A DNA stretch of 64,000 bases, taken from Bathynomus jamesi (taxonomy: Eukaryota; Arthropoda; Malacostraca; Isopoda; Cirolanidae). The DNA lies in the NCBI GenBank assembly GCA_023014485.1, contig JAJOZX010009469.1:62001-126000 (forward strand). The letters run 5' to 3'. This document shows, piece after piece, positions 9,341 to 21,491 of the stretch (the stretch's first letter is position 1; each line of letters starts with the position of its first letter). Both the position numbers and the translations under genes were made by a program. Below the pieces are notes generated by a model, which had not been told where the DNA came from, searched no databases, and saw only the letters and a list, made by a program, of their open reading frames with translations.

Positions 9341-9767
9341 CTCTTGTGCTCAGATGACAGTGAGGAGAGGAGAGCTGGTGTCCAAAAGATTGTTGACATG
9401 AGGGGTGGAGATGATGACACACTTGGAGATCTTTCTGTACGTCCCAGGAAGACACCTTCCATCCATCAACCCCAGTGCTTCTTCCGTGTTGGAGCTGACA
9501 GACTGGTCTGACGGGGTATTTGAACCTCCTTTGACATGTAAACTGACTACAGCGGAAGTAAAGAAGTTCTTTGACAAGCCTATGCAAGTTCCACAGTGGC
9601 CCTGTCATGCTCAGTCAATAGAGAGGTGTGTGAACCAAGTCACAGAGGCAGCAGGCAGGGTGTATACACATGAGAAACGTGAGGGCTATATCAGAGGCCA
9701 AGAAGCAAGTCGACGGCTGATGTCCAAGAACGAATCAAAGCAAGACTTGATGAAACCTGTTGTTTAA
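9341..9767 (+). pseudogene. Family A: C-terminal exon of an uncharacterised invertebrate multi-copy protein, frameshifted (unit 1)
   Basis: Begins with an acceptor-like gtgctcag just after the satellite junction. The first frame reads SDDSEERRAGVQKIVDMRGG to about 9470. A second frame, open from 9405, carries the conserved end: LTDWSDGVFEPPLT, then PCHAQSIERCV, VTEAAGRVY, REGYIRGQEASRRLM and a stop at 9767. The conserved blocks lie in two frames, so a frameshift around 9465-9480 breaks it, in all units. From memory, unverified, proteins with a PCHTQAVER...LVTEAS signature recur in many invertebrate genomes without known function. All upstream exons are absent. An AATAAA at 9905-9910 fits a 3' UTR. 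Confidence 0.78.
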
Positions 9768-10046
9768 ATTTTTTTTACTGATGTCATTACTTTCTAATGT
9801 TGTTTTATGATTACAAGGATATGTTTTATGATTACTAGGATATGTTTTATGCAGAGAAACTAAAATTTTTATAGCATTACCTGACATTTTGAGAAGCTAA
9901 AATTAATAAATGTTGTTTTCCGAGAGCAATTTATGTGCTTTTTAATCAAACGTAGATTTACCAAGCTAAGTGTTGAGCAATCACAAAAATAATAGCAGAT
10001 TTGAATTCTTCACATCCAAAAACATATTTTTAAAACCCCTCAGTGA
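9768..10046. other. 3' UTR-like spacer between family A and family B (unit 1)
   Basis: AT-rich, with a short tandem motif (ggatatgttttatgattac, about 9805-9850) and the AATAAA at 9905-9910. An acceptor-like acccctcag at 10035-10043 precedes family B. No other feature seen. Confidence 0.5.
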
Positions 10047-11270
10047 AGGAATTGGCAAAAATTAATTTTCACCTCCCAAATTGATACACCCTATTGGGAT
10101 ATCTCAGACAAAATAAAATGCATGTGTTTTGACACCACAGCATTGAATACAGGTCGTAGAAATGGTGCCTGTGTTCTTCTAGAACAGAAAATGAACAAAC
10201 GTATGCTGTGGCTGGTCTGCAGACATCACATACTAGAAATAGTGTTAGAAGGTGTTGTTTTGCATTCATTGCCTGCATCATCAGGACCTGATATTGCAAT
10301 TTTCAAACGATTTAGAATGAAATGGTCAAAATTAGACACAAAAAACTACAGAACAGCATTAGATGACCCAAATACCATACCCAGTATTACTGATATAAAA
10401 GCAGAAGTGATTGAGTTTGCTACCACTCAACTTGAAGAACATCAACCTCGTGACGATTACAAAGACTTGCTGGAATTGACAATCATTTTCCTTGGTGGAG
10501 TACCAAAGAAAGGAGTTTCATTCAGAAGACCAGCTGGCGCTCACCGAGCAAGATGGATGGTAAAAGTCATTTATGCCATGAAAATTTGGTTGTTTAAAAC
10601 ACAATTTAAATTAACACCCAGAGAAGAAAAAGGCCTTAGAGATATCTACCTCTTTGCTGTACACATATATGTTAAATCCTGGTTTACAGCGTCAGTTTCA
10701 GTTCTCGCTCCTCGTCTCGATTTAGAGATGTTGAAGAAACTGCAAATGTACAAACTAAAAGATGAACGCATTGCAACTGTTGCCCTGAAGAAAATGATAA
10801 ATCATTTATGGTATCTTTCAGAGGAGTTAATAGCATTTGCTTTCTTTGATGATGGCGTGCTACACCAAACTAAAAACTGAATGAAGCAAGCATTGCAAAA
10901 CGGCGCCGAACCAAATCCAGAGAAAAAAGCGGTTATTGACCCTGAAGTTATTGAAAACAGAGAACTTGAAGACTTTGTTAGTGCAAATACAAAAGAATTT
11001 TTTAATAGACTTGGTTTACCATCAACGTTTCTTAATAAGAACTCTGAAGAGTGGAATGAAGATGACTGCTAAAACAACGTAAAACAAGTCATAAGAAAAA
11101 TTCAAGTTGTTAATGACAATGCAGAAAGAGGAGTTAGATTAGTCGATTAATACAACAAACTAATCACAAATGATGAAGAACAGAAACAGTATCTCCTCCA
11201 AGTGGTAAAGAAATATAGAGCTGCTCTTCCAAATAAAAACAAGAAGACAATATCATCATTAAGAAATTAA
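10047..11270 (+). pseudogene. Family B: transposase-like pseudogene with three in-frame stops (unit 1)
   Basis: One continuous plus-strand frame of about 408 codons is broken only by TGA at 10878-10880, TAA at 11070-11072 and TAA at 11148-11150, and ends at a TAA at 11268-11270. Counting from the Met at 10122: FDTTALNTG at 3-11, CRHH at 33-36, GPDIAIFKRF at 55-64, RDDY at 110-113, a hydrophobic LLELTIIFLGG, AHRARWM at 140-146, HLWYLSEELIAFAFFD, then after the stops VVNDNAERGV and EEQKQYLLQVV. From memory, unverified, the pattern belongs to an unannotated multi-copy protein family of invertebrates. The order Asp, C-x-H-H, R-W, A-E-R parallels the hAT RNase-H-like core, so I infer a transposase-like origin. 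No frameshift is seen. All stops are shared by units 1-5. Confidence 0.8.
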
Positions 11271-11415
11271 CAGTGACATATAATGAACAAAAGGTTATTA
11301 TTATTACGGAAGTCTTATTATTATTACAGAAGAACTGTCAATTTGAAAATGTAGAGTGGTTATGATAGGCCTACCGGGGAATTTCCACTTAAAACAAAAG
11401 GTAACGCGCCGTATG
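11271..11415. other. Spacer after family B to the end of unit 1
   Basis: Short AT-rich stretch with two direct copies of ttattattattac and then gtaacgcgccgtatg. It continues without a boundary into the unrecognised first kilobase of the next unit. Confidence 0.5.
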
Positions 11416-12399
11416 CTTTACCTCAAGGGTGGTGTGGAAACAGCATATATTTCTTATTTTGTGTCTGATTTTCAACTTATGGTAGCGACCCCTAAAAATT
11501 AATTTTTTTAATTCAAAATTTGCAGGCATTACTTTTTTACCAAATTAAACATAATCAGAGGGTGGCCCGAAAAAAATTCCTAAAAAAATTTTTCGGTCAA
11601 TTTTTGAATCACATGTGTTGTGTATTTTGTTTTATATAGAATTCTTTTGTACTATCTGTATTATTTTTGATACGTATATATACATATGTTAAATAACACT
11701 ATTTATTCCTGTTTTTAATGCAATTCTCCTCTACTGCTGTAATATTTTTTATGTAAATATATATAACTCGTATTATCAATATTTTTGCACCTAATATGGA
11801 GACATATTTTGTATTTCAATATATATTAAATAGTCAGAACGCTGTAGCTGTGTTTTATTTGTACCATTCAAACAAACATCATTGGAAATGAAGGGAATAT
11901 ATACTGTATATAAGCGATACAGTGTGTGTGTGTGTGTGTGTGTGTGCTTGAGGCATATCGATGGTAATTTATATGCACGTAAATAACTGTACGCCCTATA
12001 CGACTGGCTGTGAGGTGAACGGTTGCCTTCTAAGTCTGATGGCTGTGATGCTGAAGACACCATTATGCGATGCTCCATGGATACGAACGGATGGATCTTC
12101 TCTCTATTATAATAAGATTTAAAGATATATTTGTATATTAAGACAAAAGATTTGGTTTTGGTTCAGATTTGGTTCACCATATTTCAGTTTTTGATTAAAA
12201 GAGCGCCTAGCCACCAATACATTACGATGCTGAGGAAATCAAAATGCTTTGAGACACCGCAGTGAAAGAATATCTCTACTCCTTCTGGTGTTTAGGCTAC
12301 CCACATACCCACATGCATATATATATATATATATATTTTTTTTTGGCCTGAGCATCCAGGTTAGGTTACCCCTTGGAGTTCACATACATACAACTCATG

Positions 12400-12438
<39 letters not shown>

Positions 12439-12441
<3 letters not shown>

Positions 12442-13344
12442 GGATGGGAACTGATAAATTTTTAAGTCCAGTTTTCGATTTCAGTTTAAATTTGTAAAAA
12501 TATCGATTTCAGTTTCGATTTAAGTTTTTAATGTTTTTTCGATTTGAGTTTATTTTTCGATTCAAGTTTTATATTTTTCGGTTCGATTCAGTTTAAATTT
12601 CTATTCCAGTCTTTTTTTCAGATTTCTTTAAGAATTTCTTTGTACTATTTATATTATTTTTTGGGGAGTACCCTATTGACAAATTCAGATTTAATTTTAT
12701 ATTTGTGTTTGCATTCGATTCCTGTTTTCCAAAGAGAGAATGAATCTGAAAAGAGAGAAAAGCCGTTCCACACTAACGTTCCGTTAGTGTGGAAAAGCTT
12801 TTTTCTCTTTTCAAATTGATTTTAAGTCAATATTTTATATATTTTATACATGTTGTGGGCTTTAAAATTTAAAAAGTGTACGAATTAATAAAACATTTCG
12901 AATTGAAAGTTTTTTGTCAAATAAAACTATGTGAAAGAAATGAAGCGAATAAGTAAAAAAAAAAAATGAGTATTTCGTGCTGATTCAGTTGGCTATAGAT
13001 GCTTACATGTTTAATCATGTTTAATAAAAGCCGTTCCACATCGAATTAAAGAAAAAATGGATATTTCAAATACATTCAAATGTTAAGTCGCAAAAAAAGG
13101 AAAATAATTCACGTTATTTATCCTTTTTTGCAATCCAAATGCTCCTCAAAACTGAAACGCAAAACTTATTTTTAATCTATTCGAATTCAGATTTCAGTTT
13201 TTGATTGTTTGTCAATTTCAGTTCGAATTTCAATTTTAGTTGTCAGAATTTTTTTCAATTCGAGTTTTTTCCGCTTTCACTTCATAAAATAATATCAGTT
13301 TTCTCAGTTTATCGATTCCAGTTCGATTCAGTTTTCCATCCCTG
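12439..13344. mobile_element. MITE-1 (unit 2)
   Basis: 906 bp, same termini, hairpin and TA-tract flanks as the unit 1 copy. The TA tract to its right is interrupted by one tt step near 13365. Confidence 0.8.
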
Positions 13345-13406
<62 letters not shown>

Positions 13407-13421
13407 ACGCTTTGCTATACA

Positions 13422-13588
13422 CAGAGATGGGCACCGTTACTCAAAATTGGCGAGCGTTACCGTTACTCGTTACTCTCTTAAAATGACCCGGCGATACCGA
13501 TACATCGTTACTTTGAAAATATCTTAAGACGATACCGATACTCATTACAGTAACGTCGTTACTTTCGTTACTCGTTACATTGGTAAAT
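13422..13588 (-). mobile_element. hAT 3' terminus (unit 2)
   Basis: Same cagagatgggcac end and GTTACT cluster as unit 1, with one C fewer in the gacccggcg stretch. Confidence 0.8.
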
Positions 13589-15976
13589 TCATATATCATA
13601 ATTGTATATCGTAATTAGAATATTAAAGCAAGTATAAAAAGTATGTAAAAACAAACGCAACTGTTTTTAGATAAATGGAGGTTTATTTCTGACAAACAAT
13701 GATAACGACATTTTTGACAAAAAAATATTATTTGAATAACAGAAAATTAAACATAGAAGTAAACAGAAACATTTCAATAGCAGCTGATGTAAAATAATAA
13801 AAAACATTTCCAAAAATATATTCTAGCTGAGAGGTATAGGATTAAATTTTAAGTGTAGCTAGGAGCCTAGGGTTTCCTTTTAGCATTACTAATTTTTCGA
13901 ACGTGTCGGAAAGATTTCCTCTCTTAGGGGCATGAATATGTCCTGCATAGCTGAAGAGACGCTCAACAGGAGCCGAGGAAGGAAGTGGAGTATTGTACTT
14001 GAGGAAGAGCTTCTTAATTGAAGGATAGCCATCAAGTGACTGCAGCTGCAGTGCAGTGCTGTCATCATTGAAGTATTTCAACACTTCCATCTCTGATGCT
14101 GTGGTGTCTTCTTTCTTGACGTCAGCAGGAGCATGACCATATTCAAAGAAATCGTCGCTACTGCTATGAGCACCATCATCTGTCTTAGCTGGCTCCTCAG
14201 GTGATCTGTCACTGTCACTTTCATTTTTAATTGCTGATAGCAGCATGTTTTGCACCATTTTTCTACATGCCTCATTGTTTGTTCGCTCGCTTATAGTGAG
14301 CCACTTGCACTTGAAGTGTGGATTTGTTAATGCAGCAATAATTGCAACATTGGCATCTCTGTCAAGTTCCAGGAATTTCTTGAATCGATTTCTGAATCCA
14401 CTACTTAATGCTTCTACTAATGGGTGGCTGTATCTCAATGATGATAGAGCAATTCTTTCAAGTTTTTTCTCAACAGCAAAGAGAGTAGGGATAAGACAAC
14501 CGTAGTAGCAGTTCTGATCTCCTTGAAGGCGATCCAGTGCCACAGCCAAGGGTTTTACCACAGTAGTGTATTCTTTTAGGTACTCAATCTCCGACTCCTT
14601 GAATGCGGGCAGCTTTAAAGCACACATGAGTTCATTCAATTTAGCTTTATTACTCAGAAGCAGTACAAGACTGTCATGCAGGCTATTCCACCGCGTAGGA
14701 TACGGGAGTCTCAACTGACAGTTTAATACACTGGATATTACTTCGGATGTTTTTGGTTTACCCGAACAATTCCATAGGGCAGAACATTTGCCCATAGCCG
14801 AGAGGTGGATCTTTGGACTTGACCTGTTAAGGATTTTTTCAAATCTGTTGTACAAACAAGGCTAATGGTATGCGATGCACACCTTTTGTGGCTTGGAAGA
14901 AGAATGGTATCATCTGTAGAATCGGTTTCTCTTATTTTTATTGATTCTGCAGGTTCATCTTCTCTTGTTTCATCTTGGCATTCATCTTGGTCTTCATCAT
15001 CACACGCTTCTCTAGGAATTTTAAGGTCGATCCCATATTCCTTGAATGCTTTTACAAAATTTGCACCATTATCGGTGACCGTGGCTATAATTTTGCTCTC
15101 AGGGATAAAAAATTCTCTTCTAATATCGTCGAGCATTTCTGCTATTCGGTCAAATGTGTGGCTCCCTGTGAATCGTTTACACGCAAGAGTAGCACTGCAT
15201 CTTTCCAAGGTCCGCTGATCCAGCTGTAAAAAAATATTAAAGCATAAGACTTATGAATTTCAAATTTTATGCAGTGTAAATAAATCATTTACATATTATG
15301 CGATATTTTTTTCTACTTAAATATACAGTATTTGTAATATTAATAATAATTTCCAAAAGATAAAATATTTGTAATATGAATAATATTCTAAGAATGACAT
15401 ACCCAGTGTGCAGTTACGCCCATGAAACTTTTATGTTTTGTGGACCATATGTCAGCTGTGGTACAGATATACCGCTGCTCAGAAAGTGTTGCAGAGATCT
15501 TCTCACGAACAAAGGATGTCATGTCATTTAATCTGCGACCAAGTGAGCGTCTTGATAAAACTTCAAGTCCTGGAGCAATATCTGTAATAAAAATTATCGA
15601 CTATGAGTCCAAATGAAGAAATCATAAAATATTAGCTGGTAGCTACAATGGAATGACTACACCACCAAAAACAATACATCATTTAGATGTAGCACAGAAA
15701 AGGGGTCTTTGTGTCATGACTAGAGACTGGATTTTGCCCTTTTGGCCTTTTTTATTCCCGTTTATAGATTCATAGGCTTCTTTTAGAGAAATCCATTTCG
15801 GGACCGTGGGATGTATATAATTAAATGTTATAGTGCCTATAAACGCCTATTTTGATGGTCAGTGCCTAATTTTAAAATACGTGCCTATATATGCCTTTTT
15901 TAATTTTATTGTACTAAGTAAAGCAAAATAACTCGCATTTTTTTAAAACTTGTAAGCCTAAATAGGGCAGGTGATG

Positions 15977-15978
<2 letters not shown>

Positions 15979-16069
<91 letters not shown>
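15979..16069. repeat. (TA)n tract in hAT intron 2 (unit 2)
   Basis: About 91 bp, the longest of the five intron-2 tracts. Confidence 0.9.
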
Positions 16070-16070
<1 letters not shown>

Positions 16071-17004
16071 TGATACACCTATTATATATATATAAAATAT
16101 AATAATCAACATTACAATTAGAAAACAATGAACACATACCCTTAAATAGGTCCTTGAATTTAGCATTCTCTACAACAGAGAGAGGTAGCATCGTATCTAC
16201 GATGAAGTCCACAATCTTCTTGTCAAACTGTGACTGGCTAACTGCACACTGCTGCTTTCTTCCAAATGGCAAGAGAGTTTGATGGCATCGCTGCTTGCTG
16301 GTATTGGGGGCGCTGCTGCTGGAACTCTCGCGCTGCTTTGACCGCTTGCTGCGGTAACCATCAAAGTCCTTTTCAAGTTCGGAATGGCGGCGCTGTAATG
16401 AAGAGTAATTGTTTACAAATGGTTGTTTGAAATATAATACGTAACACGAACTGTTATATTATAGAAACAATTTCATAGTGAATGTTCAAACTTAATGGGA
16501 ATGTTTCTCGCCCCCCCCACAATATTTTGTTGCACACTTGGTATAAATGCTGGCTATGGGACTGAAATACATACATAAATACATAAAATGTTTTAACGTG
16601 CATGGCAACAGGCCCAAAGAGGCCCTTCGAGGCCATGCACGGAAATCAACCTATCATACCAATATGTTTGATTCCTATTACTACTACTTGTTACTATTAA
16701 CATTACTATTGTTATATAAATTGCTATTGTCCCGTTATTCAATTATATTTTTTTTATAAAGTTAGAGCATATTATCGAGTTATATCTTTATTAATTCATT
16801 TTTTCTAATGTGTTAAAACTACAGTATAAGGATCACACGAATCAGTTTATTTCTAATTGTTGAAATAAAAATACACGCCGTAAAATTTAACATTTTCAAG
16901 TAAGAGTTGCCTATTACTAATAATATGGTCATATTATCTAATTGAAATCGGCAGAAAACCTACTCAGCCAAAACACATGTCGTGCTTTAGTAAGGAAGCC
17001 ACGT

Positions 17005-17014
17005 ATGTGTCATA

Positions 17015-17053
<39 letters not shown>

Positions 17054-17272
17054 TTTGTGGGTTAGTGATGATATATCAAGGCCAGATTGAAGGGGGGGGG
17101 GTATTAAGTGTGCCCCCTCCCCCGAAATCACTCCATAAGAAATATGTGTCATAATGTGTGTGTGTGTGTGTGTGTGTTTTTTTTTTGTGGGTTAGTGATG
17201 ATATATCAAGGCCAGATTGAAGGGGGGGGGGTATTAAGTGTGCCCCTCCCCCGAAATCACTCCATAAGAAAT
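17005..17272. repeat. 130-bp minisatellite pair (unit 2)
   Basis: Two copies as in unit 1. The second copy has one C fewer in its cccctccccc stretch. Confidence 0.88.
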
Positions 17273-17685
17273 AGATTGCATATAGGAAATAATTTCGTTT
17301 TCAACTATTACATCATCTTATTGAGATTTATATGCAAATGCATGTTGATATATTGTTAATCTCTTGAAAATGGTAAATTTGTTTACATTTATGCTGACTT
17401 ATTGCAATTGTTTATGTTCGAATCAGTATCTCAGGTTGTAAATTATAAGTGCAGCTGTTATTGTGTTGAATACAAGTATGAATTGGTCAAATGGTATTTT
17501 GAGAATGCGATATGATCTCCAATAGTTGATTTGATTTGAGGTCTCCAATTTCCATCCGGCCCTGATATACATGTAATTAAGGTAAATACCGAGCAAAATG
17601 TTTGCTACATTTCAAGATAACGTAATATTAGATATTAGATCTGATCTGATAATATTATATTATTATACAGCACTAAGCTATATAC

Positions 17686-18057
17686 CAGTGGCTCCCAACC
17701 TGGGGTCCCCGGACCCCTGGGGGTCCGCGAAGGTAGTGCTGGGGGTCCGTGAGCTTTCAATATTTCGAAAGGCTCCAATGGAAATCGTACATTTACCCAC
17801 GATAAGGGCACTCAGGCTAAAATTTCAAGTTTCCTTGCTCTTGGCTGGAATTATTAATACTTTTTTAATACACTGTTTTTTTAATTGCATACTCAGTTAT
17901 ATGTCTTTTATTTGATAGTGAAAAATGGGAAAACGAGTTAATTATTAGTTAATAAAAACAATTTGTTGGGTAGACGGAATCTTTCAAAAATATGCGGTCC
18001 GTGGGAAAAAAAAAAAATAAAAGGGGTCCTTGGTGGTGAAAAGGTTGGGAACCACTG
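17686..18057. mobile_element. MITE-2 (unit 2)
   Basis: 372 bp with the same termini and the same ctatatac duplication on both sides, so the insertion predates the tandem amplification. An A-run replaces the aaaaaaataaaaataaaa stretch. Confidence 0.92.
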
Positions 18058-18650
18058 CTATATACAGTAGCTCCTTAGTACTCGGTAACGCGACCGTTAT
18101 TTGTTATTTTCGTATAAATTGGTGAAATTCATGTGAAAACAAATTTATGTTTACAAATTACACGCTACATCTTACATGTAAATATATTATATAAATTATA
18201 ATAAATATACATTAGATTTTACTCACCTTTATGTGTTTTTTCAAATTAGAACAAGTAGATAACTAGATATATCAGCTCTGAGAACAACTTGTTCTTTATT
18301 AGGGCACAAGAGACAGAGGCACTTTAAAGCATTGCCGTTCCTTCTAACGATCGAGAAAAACTTCTTCGATGTAATAAGCTGTGATTTTACCCAACTATGT
18401 GCCGAAACATCTTCGAGGAAATCAGATGTCGTCATCCTTCGAAGAAGAAGCTGACGAAAGGTATTCCATGTTTGACAACTTTAAACAAAGGAGATGCACA
18501 CCGCACGAGTGCTACACTATAACTGAGCTCTACCGGCAACAAGACGGATGCAACGTGACAAGGACTGAACAAGTTCTAACAAGTATGAACTGTATGATAC
18601 GCCGCCGAAAGATGTATTTGTACTTTTCACACATAAAAAACACTATGTAT

Positions 18651-21491
18651 GCAAAAAATTAATGGAAAAAGTCGATTTTTTCCATGTTTTAAGATCCAAT
18701 TTTTAGACAATCTTTAATGTAGCCCTAAAATATTGTAAAAGTGAATGAAATTCATGAAATGATATATACCAACATTAAATACTATGAAAATTTTAGCTTA
18801 AAAATCGCATCATTTAGCCTAGTTTTAGATTTAGAAATGAAAATGGGACTATAATTAACATCTATACGGTTGAATTTTTTTCAAAATATTTAACTGGAAT
18901 TAGTAATTTTTGGCTATAATGTGCTTTAGTTTATAGTTTTGTACAATATATATCGAAAACTAGACAAAAATCGTCCAAGAATTCCACTAAAATTCGATGT
19001 TAATGAAATGAAAATTTTGTACAAAAAAGTGATTTTCTCCGTGTTTTCAGCACTTTTTGTGCAATTTTCTTATGATAAAACTTGAACTTATCTTTTTCAA
19101 TATTTTTCATTCGAATAAGAAACTATTGATAAAAAACTGCTTTATCTTACTGTTTTCAACAATATAATGCCAAAGTAATTCAAAAATCGACGTAAAGTTT
19201 CACTGAAATGTCGATCATAGTAAGGCAAAAAATTAACGGAAAAAGTCGATTTTTTCCATGTTTTAAGATCCAATTTTTGGACAATCTTTAATGTAGCCCT
19301 GTAATATGTGTAAAAGTGAATGAAATTCATGAAATGATATATACCAACATTAAATACTATGCAAATTTTAGCTTAAAAATCGCATCATTTAGCCTAGTGA
19401 AATGTTTGGACGATTTTTGTCTAGTTTTCGATATATATTGTACAAAACTATAAACTAAAGCACATTATAGCCAAAAATTACTAATTCCAGTTAAATATTT
19501 TGAAAAAAATTCAACCGTATAGATGTTAATTTATACTCCCATTTTCATTTCTAAATCTAAAACTAGGCTAAATGAATATTTAACTGGAATTAGTAATTTT
19601 TGGCTATAATGTGCTTTAGTTTATAGTTTTGTACAATATACAGTATATCGAAAACTAGACAAAAATCGTCCAAAAATTCCACTAAAATTCGATGTTAATG
19701 AAATGAAAATTTTGTACCAAAAAGTGATTTTCTCCGTGTTTTCAGCACTTTTTGTGCAATTTTCTTATGATAAAACTTAAACTTATCTTTTTCAATATTT
19801 TTCATTCGAATAAGAAACTATTTATAAAAAACTGCTTTATCTTTCTGTTTTCAACAATATAATGCCAAAGTAATTCAAAAATCGACGTAAAGTTTCACTG
19901 AAATGTCGATCATAGTAAGGCAAAAAATTAACGGAAAAAGTCGATTTTTTCCAAGTTTTAAGATCCAATTTTTAGACAATCTTTAATGTAGCCCTAAAAC
20001 ATTGTAAAAGTGAATGAAATTCATGAAATGATATATACCAATATTAAATACTATGCAAATTTTAGCTTAAAAATCGCATCATTTAGCCTAGTGAAATGTT
20101 TGGACGATTTTTGTCTAGTTTTCGATATATATTGTACAAAACTATAAAGTAAAGCACATTATAGCCACAAATTACTAATTCCAGTTAAATATTTTGAAAA
20201 AAATTCAACCGTATAGATGTTAATTTATAGTCCCATTTTCATTTCTAAATCTAAAACTAGGCTAAATGAATATTTAACTGGAATTAGTAATTTTTGGCTA
20301 TAATGTGCTTTAGTTTATATTTTTCTACAATATATATCGAAAACTAGACAAAAATCGTCCAAAAATTTCACTAAGTTAATGAAATGAAAATTTTGTACCA
20401 AAAAGTGATTTTCTCCGTGTTTTGAGCACTTTTTGTGCAATTTTCTTATGATAAAACATGAACTTATCTTTTCAATATTTTTCATTCGAATAAGAACTAT
20501 TGATAAAACACTGCTTTATCTTACTGTTTTCAACAATATAATGCCAAAGTGATTCAAAAATCGACGTAAATTTCACTGAAATGTCGATCATAGCAAGGCA
20601 AAAAATTAATGGAAAAAGTCGATTTTTTCCATGTTTTAAGATCCAATTTTTAGACAATCTTTAATGTAGCCCTAAAATATTGTAAAAGTGAATGAAATTC
20701 ATGAAATGATATATACCAACATTAAATACTATGCAAATTTTAGCTTAAAAATCGCATCATTTAGCCTAGTGAAATGTTTGGACGATTTTTGTCCAGTTTT
20801 CGATATATATTGTACAAAACTATAAACTAAAGCACATTATAGCCAAAAATTACTAATTCCAGTTAAATATTTTGAAAAAAATTCAACCGTATAGATGTTA
20901 ATTTATACTCCCATTTTCATTTCTAAATCTAAAACTAGGCTAAATGAATATTTAACTGGAATTAGTAATTTTTGGCTATAATGTGCTTTAGTTTATATTT
21001 TTCTACAATATATATCGAAAACTAGACAAAAATCGTCCAAAATTTCACTAAGTTAATGAAATGAAAATTTTGTACCAAAAAGTGATTTTCTCCGTGTTTT
21101 GAGCACTTTTTGTGCAATTTTCTTATGATAAAACAAACGTATCTTTTCAATATTTTTCATTCGAATAAGAAGCTATTGATAAAAAACTGCTTTATCTTAC
21201 TGTTTTCAACAATATAATGCCAAAGTAATTCAAAAATCGACGTAAAATTTCACTGAAATGTCGATCATAGCAAGGCAAAAAATTAATGGAAAAAGTCGAT
21301 TTTTTCCATGTTTTAAGATCCAATTTTTAGACAATCTTTAATGTAGCCCTAAAACATTGTAAAAGTGAATGAAATTCATGAAATGATATATACCAACATT
21401 AAATACTATGCAAATTTTAGCTTAAAAATCGCATCATTTAGCCTAGTTTTAGATTTAGAAATGAAAATGGGACTATAAATTAACATCTATA
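18651..21491. repeat. Inner satellite array, 4 complete monomers (unit 2)
   Basis: Monomer starts at 18651, 19225, 19920, 20598 and 21275 (spacings 574, 695, 678, 677; order S L L L), then the truncated terminal copy. Confidence 0.94.

Larger units (their letters stand above)
1..11415. repeat. Macrosatellite unit 1 (11.4 kb)
   Basis: First full unit of a head-to-tail array. Its first bases (ctttacctcaagggtggtg) recur at 11416, 23569, 35711, 48410 and 61110, each time followed by the same order of elements. The phase is arbitrary because the window opens inside the array. This is the shortest unit: it has three complete inner-satellite monomers where later units have four or five. Outside the inner satellite the unit is about 9.27 kb, close to all the others. 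Private differences include a 1-bp deletion in hAT exon 3 near 4007. Confidence 0.97.
13842..18469 (-). pseudogene. hAT transposase pseudogene (unit 2)
   Basis: Exons: 18469-18227, 16392-16140, 15581-15403, 15223-13842. It carries the shared breaks in exons 1 and 4. Exon 3 is intact (179 nt). A private 2-bp deletion in exon 1 (gatgtcgtc where other units have gatgtgtcgtc, near 18429) brings in an early stop after about 15 codons. Confidence 0.92.

Noticed and set aside
9336..9608. Minus-strand open frames of 75-94 residues opposite family A
   Set aside because: Antisense of family A. The conserved PCHAQSIERCV and REGYIRG motifs are on the plus strand.
10069..10299. 76-residue minus-strand open frame opposite family B
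   Set aside because: Antisense of the FDTT/CRHH region, which has the conserved pattern on the plus strand.
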